Source of the DNA: Methylicorpusculum oleiharenae
Lineage (GTDB): Bacteria > Pseudomonadota > Gammaproteobacteria > Methylococcales > Methylomonadaceae
Direction: 5' to 3'
Assembly (NCBI RefSeq): GCF_009828925.2
Contig: NZ_WUTY02000001.1
Coordinates: forward strand, 1,456,492-1,520,491
DNA length: 64,000 nucleotides
Numbering within the stretch: position 1 is the first letter of the stretch; every line of letters begins with the position of its first letter. The position numbers and the translations under genes are program-made. The notes below the pieces were generated by a model, which worked only from the letters and a program-made list of their open reading frames with translations, did not search any database and was not told where the DNA came from. Shown one piece after another: positions 10,046 through 18,805 of this stretch.

Positions 10046-11239
10046 TCAAAGGCGCCGTACCAATAAGGTACTAATTTCGTCATCAGTCAGTATTATCGGG
10101 TTGGTCTGCATACTGCTTCCACGGCTGTTGGCGACAATGAGCGGAAAATCAGTTTCTGTAATGCCGTAGTTGCTGAGGCGGGGCAATTGCAGTTTTTCGC
10201 TCCACTCGGTTAATAGCGAGATTAATGATATGCGCGCCTCGGAATCATCCATTTCTGTCTGCCCTGTCAGTAAACGTCCTACCTGCGCATATTTGGGGAG
10301 AGCCGGATTGTCGGGGGAGCGCGCTAGCATGGCCTGGATATTGATATCGGTTGCAGCTGCCACCAATGTGCCGCAAACGACGCCGTGAGGAATAGGAAAG
10401 TAGGCACCCAAGGGCGGTGCCAGACCATGCACTGATCCTAATCCCACTTGCGCCAGGGTGATGCCGGAAAGCAAAGCTGCATAGGCCATTGCCGCGCGAC
10501 CCTGACCGGCAGTTGGTTCAGTGCCTTCCCAAGCGGCAAAAAAACCGTCCTTGAAAGCACTCATGCCGCTCCAGGCCAGGGCGTCGATAAAAGGATTTGC
10601 TTTGAGTGAGACGAAAGATTCCAGCAGTTGCGTAAACGCATCCATGCCATCAGCAGCAACGAGTTCGCGTGGGCAACTCGCGAGCAGATCGGGGTCGATC
10701 ACCGCGTATTCCGGTATCAAACACTCATCACGAAAAGATTTTTTGAAGCCTTCGGGACCTCGCTCGCTCAATACGGCGTTTTTAGTTGCCTCGCTGCCAG
10801 TGCCCGCGGTAGTCGGAACGGCAATAAAAGGTTTGCTGGGCCCGCGATAGGTGATGTTTTTGCCGACACCTTCCAGATGATCCATGACCGAATTGCCGTG
10901 GGGCAAAAGTCCTGCTATCGCTTTGGCGGCATCAAGCACGCTGCCGCCGCCAATTGCTATGACAACGTCTATCGCTTCGCTGCGAAACCGGCTGACTGTT
11001 TGGTCGACCAGTTCCGGTGAGGGTTCGCCTGAAACAGTCACATGCAGCCAGTGCATGCCCTTCGCTTCCAGCGATCCGGTGAAAGATGGCCAGCGGGGTG
11101 TGCTGCAAAATGAATGTTTACCGGTTATCAGCAAGGCTGTTTGACCATAGCCCGCGGCTAATCCAGGGACTTCGTTGATACGTCCGCTTCCGAAGATAAT
11201 GCGCGGTAACCGGGAAATTGAAAATGAAGAGAATTGCAT
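10046..11239 (-). CDS. Iron-containing alcohol dehydrogenase family protein
   Basis: A 397-residue group III (iron-type) alcohol dehydrogenase. It opens with PRIIFGSGRINEVPGL, then the NAD-binding IGGGSVLDAAKAIAGLL and VPTTAGTGSEATKNAVL. The metal region reads AADGMDAFTQLLES, then GSVHGLAPPLGAYFPIPHGVVCG. The Asp and the two later His ligands are kept, but the position of the first His ligand (D-x-x-x-H) holds Gln. The substrate is not predictable; group members act on alcohols, lactaldehyde or maleylacetate. It is transcribed 5 nt downstream of the ABM-domain gene, so the two form an operon. Confidence 0.82.
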   Translation of the reverse strand: MQFSSFSISRLPRIIFGSGRINEVPGLAAGYGQTALLITGKHSFCSTPRWPSFTGSLEAKGMHWLHVTVSGEPSPELVDQTVSRFRSEAIDVVIAIGGGSVLDAAKAIAGLLPHGNSVMDHLEGVGKNITYRGPSKPFIAVPTTAGTGSEATKNAVLSERGPEGFKKSFRDECLIPEYAVIDPDLLASCPRELVAADGMDAFTQLLESFVSLKANPFIDALAWSGMSAFKDGFFAAWEGTEPTAGQGRAAMAYAALLSGITLAQVGLGSVHGLAPPLGAYFPIPHGVVCGTLVAAATDINIQAMLARSPDNPALPKYAQVGRLLTGQTEMDDSEARISLISLLTEWSEKLQLPRLSNYGITETDFPLIVANSRGSSMQTNPIILTDDEISTLLVRRL

Positions 11240-11244
11240 AGGAG

Positions 11245-11541
11245 TTACTCTTGAGGGAAAAGGCCATCGTAACGGATACCTTGACGAGGTTCAGCCATCC
11301 AGTCAGCTACTTGATCGCGCCAGGTTAGGTAGTGAGCAGTTTGCTTGTGAGCCGCCGCATCTTCGGCAGACGCATAGGCTTCATACAGAATAAACTGCCC
11401 CGGATTTTCGGGTGATTGCAGCACATCAAATCGCCGGTTACCGGCTTCGCCGATGGATGCTTCATGATTGAGGCGCGTAGCGGCGATAAATTCATCAATA
11501 TGACCGGGTTTTACTTGTACATGAACCAACGTAACGTGCAT
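11245..11541 (-). CDS. Antibiotic biosynthesis monooxygenase (ABM) domain protein
   Basis: A 98-residue ferredoxin-like dimeric alpha/beta barrel protein of the ABM/YgiN/LsrG type: VTLVHVQVKPGHIDEFIAAT, then NHEASIGEAGNRRFDVLQS, FILYEAYASAEDAAAHKQTAHY and a C-terminal strand. Known members are cofactor-free quinol monooxygenases or isomerases. AAGGAGTC lies just upstream of the ATG. It is the first gene of a two-gene unit with the iron dehydrogenase, which suggests joint handling of a small reactive carbonyl or quinol. That role is an inference. Confidence 0.8.
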   Translation of the reverse strand: MHVTLVHVQVKPGHIDEFIAATRLNHEASIGEAGNRRFDVLQSPENPGQFILYEAYASAEDAAAHKQTAHYLTWRDQVADWMAEPRQGIRYDGLFPQE

Positions 11542-11716
11542 AAAGACTCCTTATAAACGAGTGATAGTGCTCGCATTATACTGTATGCAGCATCGTTTCA
11601 GGTTGACTGGACATCGGCTTGATAATCGATAAATTCAAAATCATCACGTCATTAATTTGTATGCTATAAAGCTGTTTTTTTCGTTTAACCTTCATTTCCC
11701 GAAGCGCATCTTACTT

Positions 11717-12766
11717 ATGGATACATCCGTCAGCGATAAAGACTCTCAGTTACTTGATATCCAGGCAGCCAGGGCAGAAATTACCCTGAATGCCCAGTTT
11801 GACAAGGCCTTTATTATTATGAATGCGCTAGCAGCGATCATTGCATCATACGGCTTGTTGGCAGACAGTTCATCCGGAGTTATTGGCGCCATGCTGGTCG
11901 CCATGCTGTTAGGTCCTATTGCGGGCTTGTCCTTATCATTAGTTGATGGTAATCATGCGCTATTACGTCAGTCTTTGCTGTCATTACTTGGAGGTACCGG
12001 AATTGTAGTGTTGTGTGCCTTCATCATCGGTGTTTTGCATACCGATATTCCTGCTGGTAATGAATTGATAGGCAGAACGCATCCCAATTATCTCGATTTG
12101 ATGATCGCTTTAGCGGGTGGCGCGGTTGGCGCTTATGCTGTCATCACGCCACGCATTGTAAACGCGGTTGTTGGCGTCGCCATTGCCACGGCGTTGGTTC
12201 CGCCTTTGTGTACGGGCACAATTTTTTTAGCAAGAGGCGAGCTGGACAATGCTTTCGGGGCCTACCTTTTGGCTTTTGCCAATATTGTCGCCATTCAGTT
12301 TTCTTTCTCAATCGTGCTCTGGCTGTGCGGGTTTCGTAAAGCCACGGATGAGTTTTTTCGCAGTAAAAAAGTTGTCTGGTTAAACGGTGTCTCCCTTGTG
12401 TTGATGATTTTGTTGTTTGCTGTGCTGGGAGCAAATACCAAAGAGGTGGTAGGCAATATGCTGTTTGAAACCAATGCCCGTAAAATTTTGCTGGACGAAT
12501 TAAAAGCTTATCAAGGTGCACAATTGCTTTCCTTACGGATAGACAATGATGACGGCAAAAATATTATTCGAGCTCAAGTAAACAGTCCATTGGATTTTAC
12601 CGCCCAGGATGTTGCCAAGTTTGAATCCAAGTTTCCTGTTGCTCCAAACAATTTGCCCAGTGAGTTACGGTTACGCCATGTAAGAGTTAAGGTGATGACC
12701 AGAAGCGGAGATAGGTACGATATACAACTGAGTCAAAAAGATGGAGCTACAGATAACTCACCCTGA
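11717..12766 (+). CDS. DUF389 / TIGR00341 family membrane protein
   Basis: An integral membrane protein of about 349 residues. An ATG at 11657 would add 20 hydrophobic residues; the later ATG is preferred because the family usually begins in a hydrophilic stretch. The repeated glycine-rich membrane blocks are characteristic: GVIGAMLVAMLLGPIAGL, IALAGGAVGAYAVITPRIVN and VGVAIATALVPPLCTGTIFL. About six or seven spans are followed by a soluble C-terminal domain from about residue 260. The function of DUF389 proteins is not established. No partner gene is adjacent. Confidence 0.82.
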   Translation: MDTSVSDKDSQLLDIQAARAEITLNAQFDKAFIIMNALAAIIASYGLLADSSSGVIGAMLVAMLLGPIAGLSLSLVDGNHALLRQSLLSLLGGTGIVVLCAFIIGVLHTDIPAGNELIGRTHPNYLDLMIALAGGAVGAYAVITPRIVNAVVGVAIATALVPPLCTGTIFLARGELDNAFGAYLLAFANIVAIQFSFSIVLWLCGFRKATDEFFRSKKVVWLNGVSLVLMILLFAVLGANTKEVVGNMLFETNARKILLDELKAYQGAQLLSLRIDNDDGKNIIRAQVNSPLDFTAQDVAKFESKFPVAPNNLPSELRLRHVRVKVMTRSGDRYDIQLSQKDGATDNSP

Positions 12767-12940
12767 GTCTTTACCTGCATAAGCAGTCGGCGCTCCGAAC
12801 TTCATTTTGGGGCAAATAAACAGACGTGCACTAAAAGGGAACTGCGTTTCTGTCAATACGCTGCAAACAAGCCATCTCATAATGCGTTTCAGGTTTAGCG
12901 AAGCCTACTCTCATCCTTATTCATGGCCTTGCTTCGATGT

Positions 12941-12956
12941 TGGTTCAATTATTGCT
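12941..12956 (+). promoter_or_regulatory. Probable sigma-54 promoter of glnN
   Basis: TTGGTTCAATTATTGCT carries the invariant GG (12942-12943) and GC (12954-12955) exactly 10 nt apart as in the -24/-12 consensus TGGCAC-N5-TTGC, with mismatches in the middle of the -24 box. Transcription would start about 37 nt before the glnN ATG. Nitrogen control of a glutamine synthetase makes the site plausible. Confidence 0.45.
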
Positions 12957-13002
12957 GATTTTTGATCGATTGATCCAATAATGTCTCTAAAGGTAACTAA
13001 GT

Positions 13003-15177
13003 ATGACTGGAAATGCCGCACGTCTTCACGCCGTTCAAAATATCACCAACCGCCAGCCTTTCCCTCATAAAGCTCCTGAACCGCTGAGTAATTTATGGGC
13101 AAGTGATGTGTTTACGCTCAGTAAAATGAAGGAAAGTCTTCCTAAAGAAGTTTTTAAATCAGTAAAGAAAACCATTGAAACCAGTGCTGAACTGGATGTT
13201 TCGATTGCTGATGTAGTGGCATTGGCGATGAAAGACTGGGCCTTGTCCAAGGGCGCGCTGTATTATGCCCATGTATTTTATCCGTTAACTAACGCTACAG
13301 CGGAGAAGCACGATGGCTTCATTTCTGTTCAAAGCGATGGTTCTGTTATCTCTGAATTCAGCGGTAAAGTGTTGGTGCAAGGCGAGCCGGATGGTTCATC
13401 GTTTCCTAATGGAGGCATCCGTTCTACATTTGAAGCAAGGGGTTATACTGCCTGGGATGTCAGCAGCCCGGCTTACATCATGGCGACCGATAATGGTGCA
13501 ACGCTCTGTATTCCGACCGTTTTTATATCATGGACCGGAGAGGCCTTAGATAAAAAAACTCCGTTATTACGTGCCAATGCCGCCATGAACAAAGCGGCGC
13601 AACGGGTTTTATCTCTAATGGGAAACACGGATATCGCTCCCGTAAATTCCAGTTGCGGTGCTGAACAGGAATATTTTCTGGTTGATACCAACTTTGTCAA
13701 TAGTCGCCCGGACTTGCTTTTGGCTGGCAGAACGCTGTTTGGGGCGCCCGCCGCTAAAGGCCAGCAATTTGATGACCATTACTTTGGCGCGATACCTGAA
13801 CGCATCCAGGTTTATATGCAGGATGTTGAGGAGCAGTTATACCGATTGGGTATTCCTGCCAAAACCCGGCATAACGAAGTGGCGCCCGGACAATTTGAAA
13901 TTGCTCCTTTTTTTGAATCCGCCAACGTTGCGACTGACCATCAGCAATTATTGATGACCGTATTAAAAAACACCGCCAAACGCCACGGTCTGGTTTGTCT
14001 TTTACACGAAAAACCTTTTAAGGGCATTAACGGTTCCGGTAAGCATGTCAACTGGTCAGTCGGAAACGTTACTCAGGGAAATTTACTGGATCCAGGCTCA
14101 ACACCGCACTCCAATACCCAATTTTTGTTGTTTTGCGGCGCAGTAATCCGTGGTGTACATAAATACGGACCCTTGCTGAGAGCCGCCGTGGCTACCGCCA
14201 GCAATGATCACAGACTGGGAGCGAATGAAGCACCACCGGCGATCATGTCCGTTTATTTGGGCACACAACTCGATAATGTTTTCGAGCAAATCAAGGACGG
14301 CAAAATTACCGGATCACTAAATGCCGGCGTTATGAATCTGGGGATAAATACCATACCCGTGTTTAATAAAGATGCGGGTGATCGAAATCGCACTTCGCCT
14401 TTTGCCTTTACCGGTAATCGTTTTGAATTCCGGGCGGTGGGTTCCGGGCAATCTGTAGCCGGTCCGTTAGTGACCATGAACACCATTTTGGCGGACTCTT
14501 TGAACTGGGTTGCAGATTCCCTGGAAAGTTTGCTGTCCAGCGGTTCAGATCTGGATACTGCCATCCTGAAAACCCTAAAAGAAATCATCGATCAACACGG
14601 TGCGGTGGTCTTTGGTGGTAACGGCTATTCCTCTGAATGGCACAAAATGGCAGTTGAAGAACGCGGACTGGCGAATCTTAAAACTGCAGCCGATGCTTTG
14701 CCGGTTTTAAAAGAGCCGCATATTGAGGCTTTGTTTGACAAACTGGGCGTCTTATCACCCGTTGAACTTGCCAGCCGTTTTGAAATTTATGCCGAGCAAT
14801 ACATTCTTGCCATTGAAGTAGAGGCCAAGCTTGTGGTCAGCATGGCTAAAACCGGCATCTATCCAGGTGCGATCAAGTATTTGTCCGAAATTTCTGCGAC
14901 TATCAGCAGTTTGAAAAGTAATGGCACAGAGCTCTGTAATAAACGATTGGTAGAGATTTCAACGCTGGTCAATTCAATGATGGAAGCCGTGGATAAATTA
15001 AGTGCGGCTATTGGACAGCATGACTTTGATAACGCGGAAGAACACATGCAGTTTTGTGCCAAGACTATCCGTCCAATAATGGATGAAGTTCGAAAATTTG
15101 CTGATCTTCTGGAAGGTGAAATCGCTAACGAATTGTGGCCCTATCCAACGTATCAGGAAATGCTGTTTGTTAAATAG
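13003..15177 (+). CDS. glnN: Glutamine synthetase type III
   Basis: A 724-residue GSIII, which forms glutamine from glutamate and ammonia with ATP. GSIII is much longer than GSI (about 470 aa) and forms dodecamers. Visible motifs are [13 protein letters not shown] (metal-binding glutamate), [30 protein letters not shown] (ATP/ammonia site), [17 protein letters not shown], and [21 protein letters not shown] long helical C-terminal extension ends [13 protein letters not shown], as usual for the type. There is no adenylylation site. A probable sigma-54 promoter precedes it and a strong hairpin follows. No other glutamine synthetase or nitrogen gene is near. Confidence 0.95.
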   Translation: MTGNAARLHAVQNITNRQPFPHKAPEPLSNLWASDVFTLSKMKESLPKEVFKSVKKTIETSAELDVSIADVVALAMKDWALSKGALYYAHVFYPLTNATAEKHDGFISVQSDGSVISEFSGKVLVQGEPDGSSFPNGGIRSTFEARGYTAWDVSSPAYIMATDNGATLCIPTVFISWTGEALDKKTPLLRANAAMNKAAQRVLSLMGNTDIAPVNSSCGAEQEYFLVDTNFVNSRPDLLLAGRTLFGAPAAKGQQFDDHYFGAIPERIQVYMQDVEEQLYRLGIPAKTRHNEVAPGQFEIAPFFESANVATDHQQLLMTVLKNTAKRHGLVCLLHEKPFKGINGSGKHVNWSVGNVTQGNLLDPGSTPHSNTQFLLFCGAVIRGVHKYGPLLRAAVATASNDHRLGANEAPPAIMSVYLGTQLDNVFEQIKDGKITGSLNAGVMNLGINTIPVFNKDAGDRNRTSPFAFTGNRFEFRAVGSGQSVAGPLVTMNTILADSLNWVADSLESLLSSGSDLDTAILKTLKEIIDQHGAVVFGGNGYSSEWHKMAVEERGLANLKTAADALPVLKEPHIEALFDKLGVLSPVELASRFEIYAEQYILAIEVEAKLVVSMAKTGIYPGAIKYLSEISATISSLKSNGTELCNKRLVEISTLVNSMMEAVDKLSAAIGQHDFDNAEEHMQFCAKTIRPIMDEVRKFADLLEGEIANELWPYPTYQEMLFVK

Positions 15178-15213
15178 CTGCGCGAGACGTGATAAAAAAC
15201 CGGCTCATAGCAC

Positions 15214-15241
15214 AATGGCTGCATCAGTTAATGCAGCCATT
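15214..15241. terminator. Bidirectional terminator after glnN
   Basis: AATGGCTGCAT and ATGCAGCCATT form a perfect 11-bp stem with a 6-nt loop. T-rich sequence lies on the plus side (15246-15254) and an A6 run on the other side (15194-15199). It separates the converging glnN and export-operon units. Confidence 0.65.
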
Positions 15242-15253
15242 TCCTTCGTTTTT

Positions 15254-15673
15254 TCAATTTAAGTACCGTCCTATTCCCAGCGGATAAACCTGCATGACTG
15301 CCGCTATGGCGGCAGTCATGACGGCCAATAGAAAAAACAACGACAACCCTGATGACGTTCTTGCCACGATTTCAATAGGGTCGGTTAGTTTCATTTGTGT
15401 TAGAGGCGCGAAAGTGGCGGCTAACATTCCGGAAAGGGTCGCCAATCCAGTTGCCAGAACGCCCGTTATCATCGATGCACACCAGGGGCAGGTGTGTTCA
15501 GCATGGGGTTTGTAATAATTACACCCGTCATCCAGTCCTAGCCAGGGCCAATTACAGCCGCATTGAAACAGAAAACCGCAAAGCGGTGTGATGGTAATGA
15601 GCGAAATGAGACAGGTCAGCGTGGCGGCAATCAATTTGTTCCTGAACGGTTGTTGAATGGTCATTTGCTTCAC
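15254..15673 (-). CDS. Small Cys/His-rich membrane protein of the export operon
   Basis: A 139-residue protein I do not recognise. Three or four hydrophobic segments (residues about 13-35, 65-87, 105-127) surround a loop with CGC at about 37-39, then C51, H57, H60 and a CPWC pair at 62-65, a spacing that could hold heme, copper or a disulfide. The topology suggests that the loop faces the periplasm. It is the last gene of the minus-strand unit behind the TolC-like gene (13-nt gap), so it probably serves the same export or envelope function. Confidence 0.55.
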   Translation of the reverse strand: MKQMTIQQPFRNKLIAATLTCLISLITITPLCGFLFQCGCNWPWLGLDDGCNYYKPHAEHTCPWCASMITGVLATGLATLSGMLAATFAPLTQMKLTDPIEIVARTSSGLSLFFLLAVMTAAIAAVMQVYPLGIGRYLN

Positions 15674-15686
15674 GATGCCCGTTTTG

Positions 15687-17438
15687 TTATTGCAAACCTT
15701 GCTTCATATCCACCTTGCTGTAGCCTAACAAGGTGCCTGTGGCGTAAGCCAGATCGATGAGCGCAACCTGATAATCAGCAATGGCTTTGACTTCTTTGGT
15801 TTGCGCATCGCCCAGTTTGGTTAACGTTTCCAGCACTTCGGTCATGGTTCTGATGCCTTCGTTAAATTGTTTCAGTTCAGCATCATAGTTTGAGCCCGCC
15901 AGTACCACATTTTGCCGGTTGGCGATAATCCGTTGCCAGTTTTGGTCGACTTGATCAAGCGCGTCATAAATTTCCCTGCGTACCGTTAATTCCTTCAGAT
16001 CGCGTGTGGTCAAGCGTTGCAAGCGCTGCTGGACCGCGCGGTTCAACCGTGATTTACGTAATTCGTTGGTTAATGGTATTTCGACTTTTAAACCAATAGA
16101 CCAGTCATCATATTGCCCCCCAAACGCATCCGAATAAGCGTTACCAAAATCATCGTTGCGGCCTTGTGAGCCATAGCTGTAATCCAGCATGAACATCGGT
16201 AGGGTCTGGTTTTCCAGATAATCAATCTTGGTTGAATCGGCGGCCAGTTTGAGTTCCATCTCCAGTAATTCCAGACGGCCTTCCAGGGCTTTTTTTGCCA
16301 ATTCATTTCTGTCGAAATCAAAACTTAACAGGGTTGGCGGGGTCGCGGGAACCAAAACTGTGGCGGTATCCAGGTCGTAGCGGCTGTCATTTAAAAACTG
16401 CAACAGTTTGCGCTGACTCAATTTGAGTTTGGTTTTTGCAACAATCAAAGTCTCCATGCGTTCGGCAACGCCTATTTCGGCTCTGTTCGTTTCAATTGCA
16501 GCGGTCAGTCCCTCGGCAACCCGGCGTCTGACCATCACCAAATTCTGGCTGGCAATTTCATATTGCTGACGGCGGATGTCCAACTCGCCCCAGGCCGCAT
16601 AAAGAGACCAGTAGGCTTTATCGATAGCGGCCAATACCCGAATACTTTGCAGCCGGGTTTTAAGATCGGTAATGTCCTGTTCATAACGGGCGATGCGAAT
16701 GCCGGCCACATTGGTTGCAATTCCTGCATCGCGCAACAGCGGCTGGCTCATTGAAAAGCGTAACGCCCCCAGGTATTGATCCGATGGCACATAACGGCTG
16801 GTATCTTTATTGTTGAGCGGACTGGACAGCGTTATTTTTCCACCAGTGCGCAACGGAATAATTACCCCGGCTTCAATGTCCAGTTGTTCGGTATCCTGCG
16901 GCAACATATTCAGCTTGGCTATTTCATTCTTCAGCGGCGAGTTTTTATCCACCGGTTTGAAACTGACGACATCGCCGTCAAGTAACGGCGTACTCTTGTT
17001 GGCATATTTGGCATTGGCAAAAATCAGATCATCAAACTTGGCTTTTTCTTCGCTGACATAGGTCGCGGCAATAGACGGCTCTATTAGCGCGATTTTCAAG
17101 TCCAGATTGTTTTCCAGCGCCATACTGCGGGCTTCGGCGATGGATAATTGCTTGTTTTCCTCGCCGGAGCCAGTTTTCGTTTTTTCTAAAATAACGGGCG
17201 GTGCCTCCAGTTTCAGCGTTTGCTGCCTGGATTTGGCTTCTGTGATGGCTGTTTCCATCGTTTTAGGCGGTGTTTTAGACAACTCGGGCAGCGGTAGACT
17301 TTCATCGTTTTGCATGCGGCGCTCGACTTTTTGGGAAAGATCGGCTTTAGGCCCGGTATCGAAATACGCAGTACAGCCTGATAATAAAACCAGGGTGCAA
17401 GCAGTCACATAACCTGAAAGCGATTTATCGGTAGGCAT
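15687..17438 (-). CDS. TolC-family outer-membrane efflux lipoprotein
   Basis: About 583 residues from the ATG at 17438; an ATG at 17471 would add 11 residues. A signal sequence ends in the lipobox LLSGC, so the mature protein is probably a lipoprotein. Two outer-membrane-efflux repeats follow, with long coiled helices (from about residue 100; the second from about residue 380). LRFSMSQPLLRDAGI and VEIPLTNELRKSRLNRA mark the beta-barrel strands. It is the outer-membrane duct for the HlyD-type adaptor 14 nt upstream. The extra N-terminal region, about 80 residues of charged linker, makes it longer than E. coli TolC (about 470 mature residues). Confidence 0.85.
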   Translation of the reverse strand: MPTDKSLSGYVTACTLVLLSGCTAYFDTGPKADLSQKVERRMQNDESLPLPELSKTPPKTMETAITEAKSRQQTLKLEAPPVILEKTKTGSGEENKQLSIAEARSMALENNLDLKIALIEPSIAATYVSEEKAKFDDLIFANAKYANKSTPLLDGDVVSFKPVDKNSPLKNEIAKLNMLPQDTEQLDIEAGVIIPLRTGGKITLSSPLNNKDTSRYVPSDQYLGALRFSMSQPLLRDAGIATNVAGIRIARYEQDITDLKTRLQSIRVLAAIDKAYWSLYAAWGELDIRRQQYEIASQNLVMVRRRVAEGLTAAIETNRAEIGVAERMETLIVAKTKLKLSQRKLLQFLNDSRYDLDTATVLVPATPPTLLSFDFDRNELAKKALEGRLELLEMELKLAADSTKIDYLENQTLPMFMLDYSYGSQGRNDDFGNAYSDAFGGQYDDWSIGLKVEIPLTNELRKSRLNRAVQQRLQRLTTRDLKELTVRREIYDALDQVDQNWQRIIANRQNVVLAGSNYDAELKQFNEGIRTMTEVLETLTKLGDAQTKEVKAIADYQVALIDLAYATGTLLGYSKVDMKQGLQ

Positions 17439-17485
17439 AGGTGATGTTGTATTTCTAATTTTAAAAGGCATGATCTGTTAGCAGG

Positions 17486-18805
17486 CTATTTGGACGGTTT
17501 TCTGCCAAGGTCTTTATAAGGATGCTCCGGTGTCAGCATGGGCGGGAAGCCGTTCAGCTGCCGCCATATTTCATAACCGATACTGACTTGTTCCAGCAAA
17601 ATCCAGGCTTTTACCGCGCCGCCCTGACGCAGAAACCGCTCGGAAGGCCAGAGATGATCATGCTCATCCGGCACTATCAGTACGCGAAATTTTCCTTGAC
17701 CGTTATCACTCGCATCGACAAAAGCAACCGTGCCTCCAAATGTCCCTACCGCCACTTCCGGCCAGCCGACAAACTGAACAGCCGGCCAGCCTTCAAACAT
17801 CAGCCGGGCATGATGACCCGGCAAAATCAGTGGCGCATCATTGCCGGTGACCCAGACTTCAACGGCGCGATCTGAAGTATGGGGCACTAAAATCATCAGC
17901 GGATCGCCTTGTTTGACATAGTGTCCCTGCGGATTCATCAACAAGCGCAGAACACTGCCATCTTGCGTGGCGGTGATTTTCTGTGCGTTTTGCCGTGAAA
18001 TAGTAACGTCGTTGCTGACCAGACTGTTTCGAATATCGGCCAATTCACTGCTTACTTTGCTGATCGAAGCGGTGGTCGAATCGATTTTGGCCTGCGCATC
18101 GGCGCGGATTTGATTGATATCGGCTTGGGCGGCGCTTTGTTCGGCTTGGGCCGATTGTAATGCGGCTTGTGCGCTGTTCAGTGAGCGTCTGGCTATAATC
18201 GAATCACGCTCGGCCACTTCGAAATCTCTTTGCGAAACAAGGCCGTCATTGAGCAGACGTGTCAACCGGTTTTGCTGCTGTGCCGCTGTTTCCTGTGTAG
18301 CTTGTGCGGAAGCCAGCGATTCGTTTGCCGAGAGTGCTTTTTGTCTGGCCATGTCCATTTTGTATTGGGCCGTGATGACTTTCATGTCACGGACGGTTTC
18401 CAGTTGTTCGATCTGAACCTGGTAGGCATCAAATTCACGTTGTTTGGCGACTAATTTTGCCTCGTTGGCCTCTCGTTGCCGTCTCAATCGTTCCGGTAAT
18501 TGCGGATCGATGTCGCTGACTTCGACCAGTAAATCGCCTTTCTTGACTTTTGCGCCTTCTTTAACGTGCCAGCGCATGATACGTCCTGAAACCGGTGATT
18601 CAATCGTTTGCTGCCGTTCTACCGGCATAAACGCAGAGACTACGCCTGACCCGTTGATGTTTTGCTGCCAGGGCAGAAACAACGTGAAAACCGGAACCAG
18701 GATGAACAGCCAGGCAAAGATAAAAACAATGCGTCCGACCAGTCGGGGTGTTTGGCTGGCGCTGATCACCGAAAGTTGCGAGGTATTATCAGACATGTTC
18801 GTCAT
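17486..18805 (-). CDS. HlyD-family periplasmic adaptor
   Basis: A 439-residue membrane-fusion protein with one N-terminal span (residues about 25-47, IVFIFAWLFILVPVFTLFLPW). A split biotinyl-lipoyl-like domain follows (PVSGRIMRWHVKEGAKVKKGDLLVEVSDID), then a long alpha-hairpin of about 200 residues rich in Ala, Gln and Arg, and the second lipoyl half (TATQDGSVLRLLMNPQGHYVKQGDPLM). It would bridge the inner-membrane ABC protein and the TolC-like protein. Its ATG overlaps the stop of the ABC gene by ATGA, so they are translationally coupled. Confidence 0.88.
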   Translation of the reverse strand: MTNMSDNTSQLSVISASQTPRLVGRIVFIFAWLFILVPVFTLFLPWQQNINGSGVVSAFMPVERQQTIESPVSGRIMRWHVKEGAKVKKGDLLVEVSDIDPQLPERLRRQREANEAKLVAKQREFDAYQVQIEQLETVRDMKVITAQYKMDMARQKALSANESLASAQATQETAAQQQNRLTRLLNDGLVSQRDFEVAERDSIIARRSLNSAQAALQSAQAEQSAAQADINQIRADAQAKIDSTTASISKVSSELADIRNSLVSNDVTISRQNAQKITATQDGSVLRLLMNPQGHYVKQGDPLMILVPHTSDRAVEVWVTGNDAPLILPGHHARLMFEGWPAVQFVGWPEVAVGTFGGTVAFVDASDNGQGKFRVLIVPDEHDHLWPSERFLRQGGAVKAWILLEQVSIGYEIWRQLNGFPPMLTPEHPYKDLGRKPSK

